64,000 nt of DNA from DASVUC01 sp038237225 (GTDB lineage: Bacteria > Planctomycetota > Phycisphaerae > Tepidisphaerales > Tepidisphaeraceae), in the NCBI GenBank assembly GCA_038237225.1, contig JBBRYX010000001.1:665180-729179 (forward strand), written 5' to 3'. How positions within the stretch are numbered: position 1 is the stretch's first letter; the number at the start of each line of letters is the position of its first letter. The position numbers were made by a program, and so were the translations under genes. Shown piece by piece: positions 7,749 through 15,389 of the stretch. The notes beneath the pieces are model-generated. The model was not told the origin of the DNA. It saw only the letters and a program-made list of their open reading frames with translations, and ran no database searches.

Positions 7749-8987
7749 TTAAACAAGCGCCCGTGGCCTGAACCACCAGTCCAGAACCGGCGTGCTCAGA
7801 CTCACGAGAAGCAGCGCCAAAAACGCCCCGTAAGAAACATCCAGATATAACTGCAAGACTGCCGCGACAAACCCGACGAGCGCTCCAAAGACCGTTCTCC
7901 CCCTGCGGGTCATCGGTCTCACGCCCGGGCTGGTCGCCAGAAAGAATGCCATGAACAGGATAGGCCCCGCCATCAACTCATAATTCACAAACGTGAGCGC
8001 TGTGGGCCAACCGACCGAGAGCTTACTGAGGATTAGAGATTGCCAGTGCCTCGATTGCTCGGTGATCGTCACCGGAATCGGCAGCAAGAGAAACCCCGCG
8101 TACGCCCCAACCACCACCATCACGGGCACCCGGTAATCGATCAGGCCCCGATAGAGCAGGTAAAGCCCTCCCATGATGACGGCCACCGCGCTTCCAAGTC
8201 CGATCGCCGCGGGCTGCCCGCCAACAATCAGATCTTCGAGCGGAGGCATCTTGTCCCGAATTAATTCTTCCAGAGAGAGCGCCGCGCGGTCCGGTGGCTC
8301 GCTGCCGGTCGTGTAGGAGACGAGCTTGGAACTCGCAGGCTCCGCGTACAGAGCATCCCCTCCTTCGGCCCAGGGGAATTGCGTCCACGCCTCTTTGCGC
8401 ACCGCGACTTCGCGCCCCGCGAGACTGCGCTCCGTGGGAACCGCGAGAAGATCGCCCGAGGCGATCCTTCCCCGCTGCAGGACAAAATGCGGGACGAGCA
8501 ACGATTGAAACATCACGACCAGAAGCAAATAGACAACCAGAACCGGATGCACCCGGCCCGAGCCCACGCCGCCAAAGAACCAGAGCACAACGACAAGCGC
8601 CAACCCCGCTCCCGGCAAGACCGCCCAAACGTACCCGGCGGGCGCGCTCGGGTAATTCCCGCTGGCAAGGTGGGCGGGCAACATCAGACCCAGGAGCATC
8701 GCCAGCCAAAAGCCATAAGCCAGATTCAGCCGTCTTCCCCGGCGTCCAACCCTTCTCCACACGACCATCCCCACCATCGCGCTTCCAACGACCAGAACCA
8801 TCGCGGCAGCGGCTCGCCAGCCATACAGGATCACCCCCGCGGTCAGCGGCAGGACCAGCGCCAGAACATGCATGAAGAAGAATCGCCACACCCCCACCTC
8901 CCCCCGCATCGGCGGATCCACCGCTTCCACTGGCCGGACACACTTCAACATCGCTTCGGTCATTGAAGATTGTTGTACGCGACTCAA
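7749..8987 (-). CDS. Orphan RnfD/NqrB-family membrane protein
   Basis: The 412-residue product has about ten hydrophobic helices and is homologous to NqrB/RnfD, the membrane subunit of Na+-translocating or Rnf redox pumps. Family landmarks are LEDLIVGGQPAAIGLGSAVA, LYLLYRGLIDYRVP, FFLATSPGVRPMTRRG and VSLSTPVLDWWFRPR near the end. Normal NqrB/RnfD carry FMN covalently on the Thr of an S(T/G)AT motif in the middle of the protein. Here the aligned stretch appears to be SYTTGSEPPDRAA, so the acceptor Thr seems replaced. No other rnf or nqr gene is nearby. It may be a stand-alone flavoprotein paralogue or a relic. The start at 8987 gives a hydrophilic N-terminus of about 30 residues. Confidence 0.82.
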   Translation of the reverse strand: MSRVQQSSMTEAMLKCVRPVEAVDPPMRGEVGVWRFFFMHVLALVLPLTAGVILYGWRAAAAMVLVVGSAMVGMVVWRRVGRRGRRLNLAYGFWLAMLLGLMLPAHLASGNYPSAPAGYVWAVLPGAGLALVVVLWFFGGVGSGRVHPVLVVYLLLVVMFQSLLVPHFVLQRGRIASGDLLAVPTERSLAGREVAVRKEAWTQFPWAEGGDALYAEPASSKLVSYTTGSEPPDRAALSLEELIRDKMPPLEDLIVGGQPAAIGLGSAVAVIMGGLYLLYRGLIDYRVPVMVVVGAYAGFLLLPIPVTITEQSRHWQSLILSKLSVGWPTALTFVNYELMAGPILFMAFFLATSPGVRPMTRRGRTVFGALVGFVAAVLQLYLDVSYGAFLALLLVSLSTPVLDWWFRPRALV

Positions 8988-9100
8988 CCGCCCGTTTCAA
9001 AACCCACCTCCTCACTTATTGAGCGTCAGATGACGATCAGGATGGCGACGATCAGATGAGCTCCGGACGACTGACAAAATTGATTTGACGCTCACCAGCT

Positions 9101-9119
9101 GCCCCGCTTGCGGGGCGCG
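9101..9119. repeat. Core fragment of the MITE-like element
   Basis: The 19 bases GCCCCGCTTGCGGGGCGCG are identical to the inner hairpin of the element at 30551-30644. The flanking arms are missing, so this is a remnant or an independent hairpin in the promoter region of leuD. Confidence 0.6.
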
Positions 9120-9163
9120 TTCCCCCCCCCTATCCTCCACCTCCCGACGAACGGAACTCTATC

Positions 9164-9724
9164 ATGCAAGCCAGAATCACCGGCAAGGCCTACGTCCTCG
9201 GCGACAATGTGGACACGGATCAGATCATCCCCGCCCAGTATCTGTCGTTTAACCCCTCGCTCCCCGAGGAGCGGAGATTCTTCGGCATGTACGCCATGAG
9301 TTCCGTCCCCGAGGGCCAGCGCGGCCTGCCGCAAGGCAACATTAACTTCGTCCGCGAGAACGAATTCCGCTCCGACTATACCATCGTCATCGGCGGCAGG
9401 AACTTCGGCTCCGGCTCCTCCCGCGAGCACGCCCCCCTGGCGCTTGCTGAAGCCGGCGTGCAGTGCGTGATCGCCGAGTTTTACGCCAGAATCTTCTTTC
9501 GCAACTCGGTCAATGGCGGCTACCTGATCCCCTTCGAATCCGAGGTCAGGCTGGTTGAGAAAATCAAGACCGGTGACGAGCTCGACGTCTCGCTCGATCA
9601 ATTGGATGTCATTAACAAGACCGATGGCAACCGCTACAAGCTCAAACCGCTCGGCGACGTCCTGCCGATCATCGAGGCCGGTGGAGTCTTCAACTACGCA
9701 AAGCAGGAGGGAATGCTGAAGTAG
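9164..9724 (+). CDS. leuD: 3-isopropylmalate dehydratase small subunit
   Basis: The 186-residue product is the small (swivel) subunit of the aconitase-like isomerase that converts 2- to 3-isopropylmalate in leucine synthesis. Typical motifs are GDNVDTDQIIPAQYL at about residues 13-27 and GGRNFGSGSSREHAPLAL at about 78-95, which binds substrate. They are followed by VIAEFYARIFFRNSVNGG. The longer archaeal-type small subunit of about 160-190 residues fits better than the E. coli type. The large subunit LeuC is not adjacent, so a homoaconitase or citraconate role cannot be excluded. A bidirectional terminator follows. Confidence 0.92.
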   Translation: MQARITGKAYVLGDNVDTDQIIPAQYLSFNPSLPEERRFFGMYAMSSVPEGQRGLPQGNINFVRENEFRSDYTIVIGGRNFGSGSSREHAPLALAEAGVQCVIAEFYARIFFRNSVNGGYLIPFESEVRLVEKIKTGDELDVSLDQLDVINKTDGNRYKLKPLGDVLPIIEAGGVFNYAKQEGMLK

Positions 9725-9754
9725 CGGCGCGACGAAGCGAAGGCATCAAATAAG

Positions 9755-9791
9755 AAGCCCCGGACGCATCTGCAATGCACCCGGGGCTTTT
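9755..9791. terminator. Bidirectional rho-independent terminator between leuD and the YHS gene
   Basis: Stem AAGCCCCGG/CCGGGGCTT with a 17-base loop. TTTTCG follows on the plus strand and CTTATTTG on the minus strand, suiting both convergent genes. Confidence 0.85.
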
Positions 9792-9817
9792 CGTTTCTCA
9801 AAGTTGGAGTGAGCCGT

Positions 9818-10099
9818 CTATTTCATATCCTTCGCATACTTCTCCGGATCCTTCTGAAACTTCTCGACGCAGTCATCGCAGCAGAAACCGACGGTCTTGC
9901 CCTTGTAGGTGACCGTCTTGCCTTTCGGATCCACATCTTCGCCGCCGACCGGACATTTCTTATTCGCGATGGCGGGCTTTGTTGCGGCCTGCGTGGTCGC
10001 CGGGGTGGCAGGAGTTTTTGTCTCTTCCGCTGTTGTGACCTTCACCGCAATCACGCCGTACGTGGCAGCCGCGAGGACAAACATTACAAGCAACTTCAT
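9818..10099 (-). CDS. Secreted YHS/TRASH-type metal-binding protein
   Basis: The 93-residue product has a signal peptide (MKLLVMFVLAAATYGVIA) and a Thr/Ala/Pro linker. A YHS-like domain follows from about residue 50: CPVGGEDVDPKG, then VGFCCDDCVEKFQKDPEKY. The cysteines and the F/Y residues match the pattern of small domains that bind copper or other soft metals. I set the start at 10097-10099, where GGGAG lies 8 bases upstream; an upstream in-frame start would add a non-signal extension. Function is probably metal binding in the periplasm. A copper-type ATPase is encoded at 27.6 kb, but there is no operon link. Confidence 0.85.
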   Translation of the reverse strand: MKLLVMFVLAAATYGVIAVKVTTAEETKTPATPATTQAATKPAIANKKCPVGGEDVDPKGKTVTYKGKTVGFCCDDCVEKFQKDPEKYAKDMK

Positions 10100-10204
10100 G
10101 TCAGAATCTCCCAAAGGTCTACCCAGATGATATGCAATCGGAGGCATTGAGACAAAAAAAGATTCCCTGCGGCAAAGCCGTCAGTACGGAGTGCTACAGG
10201 GAAT

Positions 10205-10235
10205 GAAAAAAGCCGCGACGGCGAAATCGCGGCTT
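10205..10235 (-). terminator. Rho-independent terminator of the ferredoxin gene
   Basis: On the minus strand the stem AGCCGCGA/TCGCGGCT is followed by TTTTTTC, 29 bases after the ferredoxin stop. Confidence 0.88.
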
Positions 10236-10263
10236 CATTCAACAATTGTGCTAAGCGACTGGG

Positions 10264-10524
10264 TTACTTCTTATAGTAGGCCGTGTTCTTCTCGATAAAC
10301 TCCGCCCACTCGGCGGGGAGATCTTCCTGGGGGAAGATTGCGGTGACGGGGCACTCATCGACGCAGAGGCCGCAGTCGATGCAGGTGTCGGGGTCAATAT
10401 AGAGCATTTCAGCGGCGGCGAAGGTCTCTTCGTCCTTAGTAGGATGAATGCAGTCGACCGGGCACACCGCGACACAGGCGGTGTCTTTGGTCCCGATGCA
10501 AGGCTGCGCAATGATGTGAGCCAT
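10264..10524 (-). CDS. Seven-iron ferredoxin
   Basis: The 86-residue product is a small cytoplasmic electron carrier. The first cluster motif is C9-x7-C17-x3-C21-P, the 7Fe-type pattern for a [3Fe-4S] cluster, where the second cysteine of a regular motif is replaced by Thr. The second motif, CIDCGLCVDECP, binds a [4Fe-4S] cluster together with C25 (CPVDC). The C-terminus PAEWAEFIEKNTAYYK resembles FdxA of many aerobic bacteria. The ribosome site GAGGAG lies close upstream of the ATG. It is flanked by its own terminator and is probably monocistronic. Redox partners are unknown. Confidence 0.92.
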   Translation of the reverse strand: MAHIIAQPCIGTKDTACVAVCPVDCIHPTKDEETFAAAEMLYIDPDTCIDCGLCVDECPVTAIFPQEDLPAEWAEFIEKNTAYYKK

Positions 10525-10641
10525 ACAAATCTCCTCTAACCGGCGCGATTATAGGGGAAGGGGAAACCGCTGCAAGGTGATCGGAATCGAGCGTGGGGTC
10601 CGCTTCTTCGGACGTGCTATTCCGCATCCCTATCGAGCAGT

Positions 10642-12240
10642 TCACCCTGAAATCAACGACTTTCCATTCATCTCCCCCGGCTTCGCCAGCCCCATCATTT
10701 CCAGCGCGGTTGGCGCTACATCCGCCAGCCTGCCTTCGGTCCGGAGCTTCTTTCCTTTCATCCGATCATCCACAACGATCAGCTCCACCGGATAGGTCGT
10801 GTGCGCGGTGTGCGGGCCGCCGGTTGCGGGGTCGATCATCTGTTCGCAGTTTCCGTGATCGGCCGTGACGATGGCGACGCCGCCCTGGCGCTGGACCGCT
10901 TCGAGAACACGTCCGACGCAGATGTCGACATGCTCTACCGCCTTCACCGCGGCAGGAAGAACGCCGGTGTGACCGACCATATCGCCGTTGGCGAAGTTGA
11001 CGACCATCAGGTCGTACTTGGCGGAGTTCACGCGCTTCACCACTTCATCGCAGATCCCATAGGCGCTCATCTCCGGCATCTGGTCATAGGTCGTCAGCGG
11101 CGCGCCGTTGGGAAGCGCGGTGGGCGAGGGAATGATCTGCCGATCCTCACCCGGAAATGGAAGGTCCCGATAATCATTGAAGAAGAAAGTGACGTGCGGA
11201 TATTTCTCGGTCTCGGCCGAGCGAAACTGTTTCAGTCCAAGATCAGACGCGTACTCCGCGAGGATGTTGGTCATCTTCGGCGGCTTGGGATACGCCACAT
11301 GGACGGATAAGCCTGTCTCGTAAGCGGTCATCGTCAGGAAATACAAAAATAATTTTGCGCCCCGATCGAAGCCGACGAAGTCGGGCGCGGTGAATGCTTT
11401 GGTCAGCTCGCGCGGACGGTCGCCGCGATAGTTGTAGAAGATCACGGAGTCGTTGTTCTTCATGATCGCGCGCGGAAAATTTCCGCCATCGCTGATCACG
11501 GAGGGCGTCACAAACTCGTCGCCGGACATGTTGGTCTCGATCGGATGATCGTAGTAGTCCATCACCGCGCCTTCAGCGCTTCGGAAGAGAGGACCATCCC
11601 CAAACGCGATGGCGCGAAACGCCTTCTCAACCCGCGGCCAGCGGTTGTCCCGATCCATGGCCCAATAGCGCCCGGAGACGGTTGCGATCCTGCCGACGCC
11701 GATCTCTTTCATCTTCGCTTCGACCTGGCGGATGTAACCCAATCCTGACCTTGGCGAGGTATCTCGGCCGTCGGTGAAGGCGTGGAGAAAAACACGCTCT
11801 AAACCCCGGCGCTTACAGAGTGCCAGGCAGCCGAAAAGGTGCTCGAGCAACCCATGCACGCCGGCGTCGGAAACGATGCCGAAAAGGTGAAGATCGCTCT
11901 GTTTTTCCAGCGCATTCGTTACGGCGGCGTTCAGGTCGGTGTTGTCGTAGAACGAACCGTCGCGAATGGCCTTGGTGATGCGCACGGACTCCTGATCGAC
12001 GATGCGACCGGCGCCGATATTCTGATGCCCGACTTCGCTGTTGCCCATCGTCCCTTCGGGCAGGCCGACATCGAACCCGCTGGTGTGGATCAGCACGTGC
12101 GGATAGTCGCTCATCAGCTTGTCGTCGACGGGATGGCGCGCGAGATAAACGGCGTTTGCCTTGTTCCATTCCGGAAACGGATTCGATCCCCAACCATCTC
12201 GAACAATAATGATGCACGGCCTCATCGCGATCGTCGTCAC
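10642..12240 (-). CDS. gpmI: 2,3-bisphosphoglycerate-independent phosphoglycerate mutase
   Basis: The 532-residue product interconverts 3- and 2-phosphoglycerate in glycolysis and gluconeogenesis and needs Mn2+. The alkaline-phosphatase-like fold is shown by the metal-binding start IIIVRDGWGSNP, the catalytic Ser loop PEGTMGNSEVGHQNIGAGR, HAFTDGRDTSP, SGRYWAMDRDNRW, FYNYRGDRPRELT, VNFANGDMVGHTG and VTADHGNCEQM. The length is slightly above the usual 510. I accept the GTG start at 12240 because AAGGA lies 6-7 bases upstream; an internal ATG six codons later is the alternative. It is monocistronic by position. Confidence 0.96.
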   Translation of the reverse strand: MTTIAMRPCIIIVRDGWGSNPFPEWNKANAVYLARHPVDDKLMSDYPHVLIHTSGFDVGLPEGTMGNSEVGHQNIGAGRIVDQESVRITKAIRDGSFYDNTDLNAAVTNALEKQSDLHLFGIVSDAGVHGLLEHLFGCLALCKRRGLERVFLHAFTDGRDTSPRSGLGYIRQVEAKMKEIGVGRIATVSGRYWAMDRDNRWPRVEKAFRAIAFGDGPLFRSAEGAVMDYYDHPIETNMSGDEFVTPSVISDGGNFPRAIMKNNDSVIFYNYRGDRPRELTKAFTAPDFVGFDRGAKLFLYFLTMTAYETGLSVHVAYPKPPKMTNILAEYASDLGLKQFRSAETEKYPHVTFFFNDYRDLPFPGEDRQIIPSPTALPNGAPLTTYDQMPEMSAYGICDEVVKRVNSAKYDLMVVNFANGDMVGHTGVLPAAVKAVEHVDICVGRVLEAVQRQGGVAIVTADHGNCEQMIDPATGGPHTAHTTYPVELIVVDDRMKGKKLRTEGRLADVAPTALEMMGLAKPGEMNGKSLISG

Positions 12241-12297
12241 AGGATTTCCTTTCAGTCAATCACCGTCATCTTATGCGCCACCTCTCGATTCGGAAGG

Positions 12298-12390
12298 AAG
12301 TTGAGCCACGGAGATCACAGAGACCACTGAGAATACAAAAGCAAATCGAATTTCTTCTCCGTGGTCTCAGTGATCTCTGTGGCTCAACTT
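12298..12390. repeat. Long imperfect hairpin repeat (CCACGGAGATCACAGAG type)
   Basis: Two 36-base arms (12298-12333 and 12355-12390) are complementary except at three positions, with a 21-base loop. They are built from repeats of the words GAGATCAC, AGAGACCAC and GAGACC. This style of intergenic hairpin recurs at 56902-56998 with different words. It lies upstream of gpmI and the H1-like gene. Confidence 0.85.
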
Positions 12391-12523
12391 CTTCTTCCGC
12401 GCGCGAATCGCGCGATGGGCGCTGGCGCACCGCGGCAGAAAAAATTTTTGCGCGACGCAAAAAACCGTTGACTCATTTTTCCAATCGCTTTACAGTTTGC
12501 TCTTGAAAGGAGGTAACAGCGCC

Positions 12524-12604
12524 ATGGCAAAGAAAGCAGCTAAGAAGTCGACGACCAAGAAGTCGTCAGCCAAGAAGTCGACGACCAAGAAGTCCAAGAA
12601 GTAA
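12524..12604 (+). CDS. 26-residue lysine-rich histone H1-like peptide
   Basis: The open frame encodes MAKKAAKKSTTKKSSAKKS then TTKKSKK: 13 of 26 residues are Lys and the rest are almost only Ser, Thr and Ala. This resembles the C-terminal tails of histone H1 and bacterial H1-like proteins that bind DNA without sequence specificity. A perfect ribosome site (AAAGGAGGT, 12506-12514) lies 9 bases before the ATG, which strongly suggests translation. An AT-rich stretch with TTTACAGTTT precedes it and a strong terminator follows at 12717. It is far below common gene-length limits and easily missed. A nucleic-acid-binding role is inference from composition. Confidence 0.75.
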   Translation: MAKKAAKKSTTKKSSAKKSTTKKSKK

Positions 12605-12716
12605 ATTCTTCTAACTTGCGGGCTTCCGTGGCTCACGCCCGCAGCTTCTGGTCACACACCCAAGTCACCCCAAACCGTTTTCGGCCTGGCTCCCCAAAAG
12701 GCCGCAGAACAAAAGA

Positions 12717-12751
12717 GAAACCTTCCTTGCCACGGCGGAAGGTTTCTTTTT
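12717..12751. terminator. Bidirectional rho-independent terminator
   Basis: The perfect 10-base stem GAAACCTTCC/GGAAGGTTTC has a 10-base loop. It is followed by TTTTTG on the plus strand and TCTTTTG on the minus strand. It serves the H1-like gene and the convergent HIT gene. Confidence 0.9.
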
Positions 12752-12804
12752 GCGCTGATGTTTACGAATTAAACGCAACCGCGGAGACGCGGAGAGCGGA
12801 TGAT

Positions 12805-13311
12805 TCAAGCTACTCGGATCACCCGCAGGAGCTCTTCGTAGAGTTGGGAGCAGGCTTCGGGGACGACTCGGACTTCGCCGATGACGCTCATGAAGTTGGT
12901 GTCGCCGTTCCATCGGGGCACAACGTGCTGATGGATATGACCGGGAACTCCGGCACCGGCGCTGCGGCCCAGGTTGATTCCGACATTGAAGCCCTGGGGC
13001 GACAAAGCGTTCTTCAGCAATTCCAGTCCCCTGGTTGTCTGCTCCATTAAATCAGTTCGCTGATCGACGCTCATTGCTTCGAGGTCGGCGACATGCCCTC
13101 GCGGCGCGACCAATAAATGGCCGTTCGTGTAGGGAAAGCGGTTGATCAGGACGACGGAGTGAGCCGTGGTCCACAGCACCAGCCGTTCTTTTTTCTCGGA
13201 TTCGCTTGTCGCCGCGGCAGCTTCGCAGAGAAAGCACTTATCGGACTCGGGCTTGGCGAGGCTTCGGATGTATTCGATCCGCCAGGGCGCAAAAAGCGAT
13301 TCATTCGGCAT
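12805..13311 (-). CDS. HIT-family nucleotide hydrolase or Ap4A phosphorylase-like protein
   Basis: The 168-residue product belongs to the histidine-triad superfamily, which cleaves or transfers nucleotide phosphates such as those of dinucleoside polyphosphates. The triad is seen in GHIHQHVVPRWNGDTNFM, and the substrate-binding stretch NRFPYTNGHLLVAPRGHVADL precedes it. An N-terminal CFLC (about residues 26-29) is typical of the zinc-binding subgroup that includes bacterial FHIT-like AP4A phosphorylases; the match WRIEYI near the start is also characteristic. The start ATG opens this conserved N-terminus. The exact substrate cannot be read from the sequence. Confidence 0.9.
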   Translation of the reverse strand: MPNESLFAPWRIEYIRSLAKPESDKCFLCEAAAATSESEKKERLVLWTTAHSVVLINRFPYTNGHLLVAPRGHVADLEAMSVDQRTDLMEQTTRGLELLKNALSPQGFNVGINLGRSAGAGVPGHIHQHVVPRWNGDTNFMSVIGEVRVVPEACSQLYEELLRVIRVA

Positions 13312-13439
13312 AAGGCGTGATCGTATGAACGGCCCTCTCCGGTCGCAATGATTCTTCCGAAAAGGGGATCATCGAATGTTGATGAACACTCGGTTTTTTG
13401 GCCGAAGAACACAACGGAAGCCCGGGAGGTCTGGACGAC

Positions 13440-13598
13440 ATGAGCACTTACAAGGGCCAATCCAATTACGGCTTCGATCCTCCCCCCTATCCTACGTGGT
13501 GGGACTACTTGAATGGTGCGGTGGTCATAGCCATCGTGCTCGCCTCGGCCGTTGCGGTGCTTTGTTGGATGATTGGCGTTTCCCTCTCGACGATCTGA
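13440..13598 (+). CDS. Small single-helix membrane protein (52 residues)
   Basis: The product begins MSTYKGQSNYGFDPPPYPTW, followed by one hydrophobic helix (about residues 24-47). GGGAGG lies 9-10 bases before the ATG at 13440. An in-frame start 14 codons upstream at 13398 is possible but has no ribosome site. The acidic-aromatic, Pro-rich start suggests an N-terminus near the membrane surface. I recognise no family. It is convergent with VanZ. Confidence 0.55.
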   Translation: MSTYKGQSNYGFDPPPYPTWWDYLNGAVVIAIVLASAVAVLCWMIGVSLSTI

Positions 13599-13611
13599 TA
13601 CGCGGTCTTGT

Positions 13612-14001
13612 TCAAGCGCGCCGCGCCCGTCCAAACACCAGTTCAAACCCCCGCTGAATCATTCTCATCCCTACCGCAGCCGTTGCGAGCCCGGCACAAT
13701 CGGCGCACCAATCCACGAAGTCGCACGTACGCTGAAACCAAGGCAGCGCCTGCGTCCATTCATCGAGCGCGCCGTAACACATTCCGATCACGAGGATTTT
13801 GAACGCCAGATCCCGTGACGGCGGGCTGTTGGTCCACAACGCCAGATACAACAACCCTCCGAGCAGACCGTACGCGAGGTAATGCGCCATCTTGTCCCCG
13901 CCGCGCATCGTCACCACGAGCCCCTTCAGATGCGTGAAGTAGAACAGGATCCCCCAGTAGCTGATCAGCAGAATCCAAAACGGGATCGAGCGGCGCGGCA
14001 T
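13612..14001 (-). CDS. VanZ-like family membrane protein
   Basis: The 129-residue product has four hydrophobic helices and the VanZ pattern: GGDKMAHYLAYGLLGGLL after the first helix, ALDEWTQ before the third, and CDFVDWCADCAGLA near the end. VanZ-like proteins are small membrane proteins sometimes linked to glycopeptide resistance or envelope functions; the biochemical role is unknown. The start ATG overlaps the parA stop codon (TGATG), so translation is coupled to ParA. The pairing of a ParA with VanZ is unexplained and may be incidental. Confidence 0.85.
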   Translation of the reverse strand: MPRRSIPFWILLISYWGILFYFTHLKGLVVTMRGGDKMAHYLAYGLLGGLLYLALWTNSPPSRDLAFKILVIGMCYGALDEWTQALPWFQRTCDFVDWCADCAGLATAAVGMRMIQRGFELVFGRARRA

Positions 14002-14900
14002 CAGGCCACCTGCTCATCGCGCTCGACATTCGCCGCTGCCAGCTTTGCGGTGTCGAGATGGGTCGCCACATTCACTTTGACTACCGGCCTGGCCTCCGCA
14101 ACCGGCGGCGCTTCAACCATTCCGACAACTTCCCTGGCCAGCGCCCGATAATCCGCGGCGCCGTTGCTGGCCGGTTCATACTTCAGGATGTGCTGGCCGA
14201 AGCTTGGACTCTCGGCCAGCTTAATGTTCCGCCGGATGCGCGTGTTGAAGATCCGTGCGTTGGACCACGGCAGGTTCTGAGTCTTTCCTTCCTCGATAAA
14301 GCGATTGAGCTCCGCCACCACCTCGTTCGACAGCTTCGTCTGCGATTCGAACATGGTCAGAAGAATGCCTGACACCACGAGCTTTGGATTCATCCGCCGG
14401 CCGACGAGTTGCACGGTCTCCAGCAGCTTTGCCACGCCTTGTAGCGCCAGAAAGTGGGGCTGCATCGGAATGAGCACTTCCGTCGCCACCGCCAGGGCAT
14501 TGATCGTCAAGAGTCCCAGGGAAGGCGGGCAGTCGATCAGGATGTAATCAAAATCATGAGTCGCCTGCTCGAGCTTCTCTTTTAAGATGGTCTCGCGGCC
14601 GAGCACAGAAACGAGTTCAATCTCCGCCGCCGCCAGATCGATCGAGCTGGGAACGAGCGCGATTCGCTCATCAACCTTGTGGACGGCCTCCAGAAAGGAT
14701 CGGTCGTTAATCAGAACGTCATACACCGACACCGTTTCATCGGTGGGCTCGACGCCGTAGTTGATGGTCAGATGCGCCTGCGGATCGAGGTCGATCAGGC
14801 AAACGCGCTGGCCCAGTTCCGCCAGCGCGGCGCCAAGATTGACGCTGGTGGTGGTTTTTCCCACGCCGCCCTTTTGATTCATCAATGCAATCGTTCGCAA
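14001..14900 (-). CDS. ParA/Soj-family chromosome partitioning ATPase
   Basis: The 299-residue product is a deviant Walker A ATPase (MNQKGGVGKTTTSVNLGAAL at about residues 7-26), with LIDLDPQAHLTINYG and ILIDCPPSLGLLTINAL further on. It would move or position DNA or protein complexes together with a ParB-type partner. I chose the TTG start at 14898-14900 because GGAGGT lies 5 bases upstream and the conserved N-terminus begins there; the longer frame upstream has no family match. The C-terminal 35 residues (APPVAEARPVV...) are an unusual extension. No parB gene is adjacent, so it could be a chromosomal Soj with ParB elsewhere or an orphan ParA. Confidence 0.92.
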   Translation of the reverse strand: MRTIALMNQKGGVGKTTTSVNLGAALAELGQRVCLIDLDPQAHLTINYGVEPTDETVSVYDVLINDRSFLEAVHKVDERIALVPSSIDLAAAEIELVSVLGRETILKEKLEQATHDFDYILIDCPPSLGLLTINALAVATEVLIPMQPHFLALQGVAKLLETVQLVGRRMNPKLVVSGILLTMFESQTKLSNEVVAELNRFIEEGKTQNLPWSNARIFNTRIRRNIKLAESPSFGQHILKYEPASNGAADYRALAREVVGMVEAPPVAEARPVVKVNVATHLDTAKLAAANVERDEQVA

Positions 14901-14994
14901 GCGCCACCTCCGTGAGCTCCAGACATCCAAGGAAGAACGCAATTATTGCGTCGGGAGACATGATTACAAGGGTGTGCTAAGGAGAAGGGACGCC

Positions 14995-15018
14995 GGGCGA
15001 GACAAGTCTCGCCCCTAC
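14995..15018. repeat. Short dispersed palindrome, family C
   Basis: GGGCGAGACAAGTCTCGCCC is a perfect palindrome followed by CTAC. Related copies with the same CGCCCCTACA ending occur at 22719-22742 and 40916-40964, and in a modified form at 28412-28469. Confidence 0.75.
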
Positions 15019-15036
15019 AGGTACATTTGCGACCCA

Positions 15037-15354
15037 ATGGACAACGCTCTTAAAGAACAGCTTAGAGTCGGCGCTCGCGTCAAGGTCACGCAGCAGATTG
15101 CCGGCCGCGATTACACGTGGACGACGGTCGTCGCCGGGACCGTGCGAAGTTTCGAGCAGAAGCCTACGGGCAGTTGGTTCGCACACTCCAAAGGCGACAA
15201 GCTCTGGCTGGATCGGCTCGTTCTTAAGACGGACAACGGCGAAACGACTACGCTTAACCTTGACGACTACTCGGCGATCGACGTGGAACCCGCGACAGGA
15301 TTAACCAGCGACGACACCGCGGAAAAAAAAGACGAGTCCGATCTGCCGCTATAG
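15037..15354 (+). CDS. Hypothetical cytoplasmic protein, 105 residues
   Basis: No family is recognised with confidence. The protein has no signal or membrane segment. It is rich in beta-type segments (RVGARVKVTQQI, TTVVAGTVRSFEQ, DRLVLKTDNGETTTLNL), which suggests a small SH3-like or OB-like barrel, and an acidic tail (DDTAEKKDESDLPL). The ATG at 15037 is the first codon after the family C palindrome; the open frame upstream is only repeat sequence. It is followed 35 bases later by the PfkB kinase gene on the same strand, so the two may be cotranscribed. It is divergent from parA. Confidence 0.75.
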   Translation: MDNALKEQLRVGARVKVTQQIAGRDYTWTTVVAGTVRSFEQKPTGSWFAHSKGDKLWLDRLVLKTDNGETTTLNLDDYSAIDVEPATGLTSDDTAEKKDESDLPL

Positions 15355-15389
15355 CACCCGTCACCCCTCACTCGCTATTTATTATTCCC

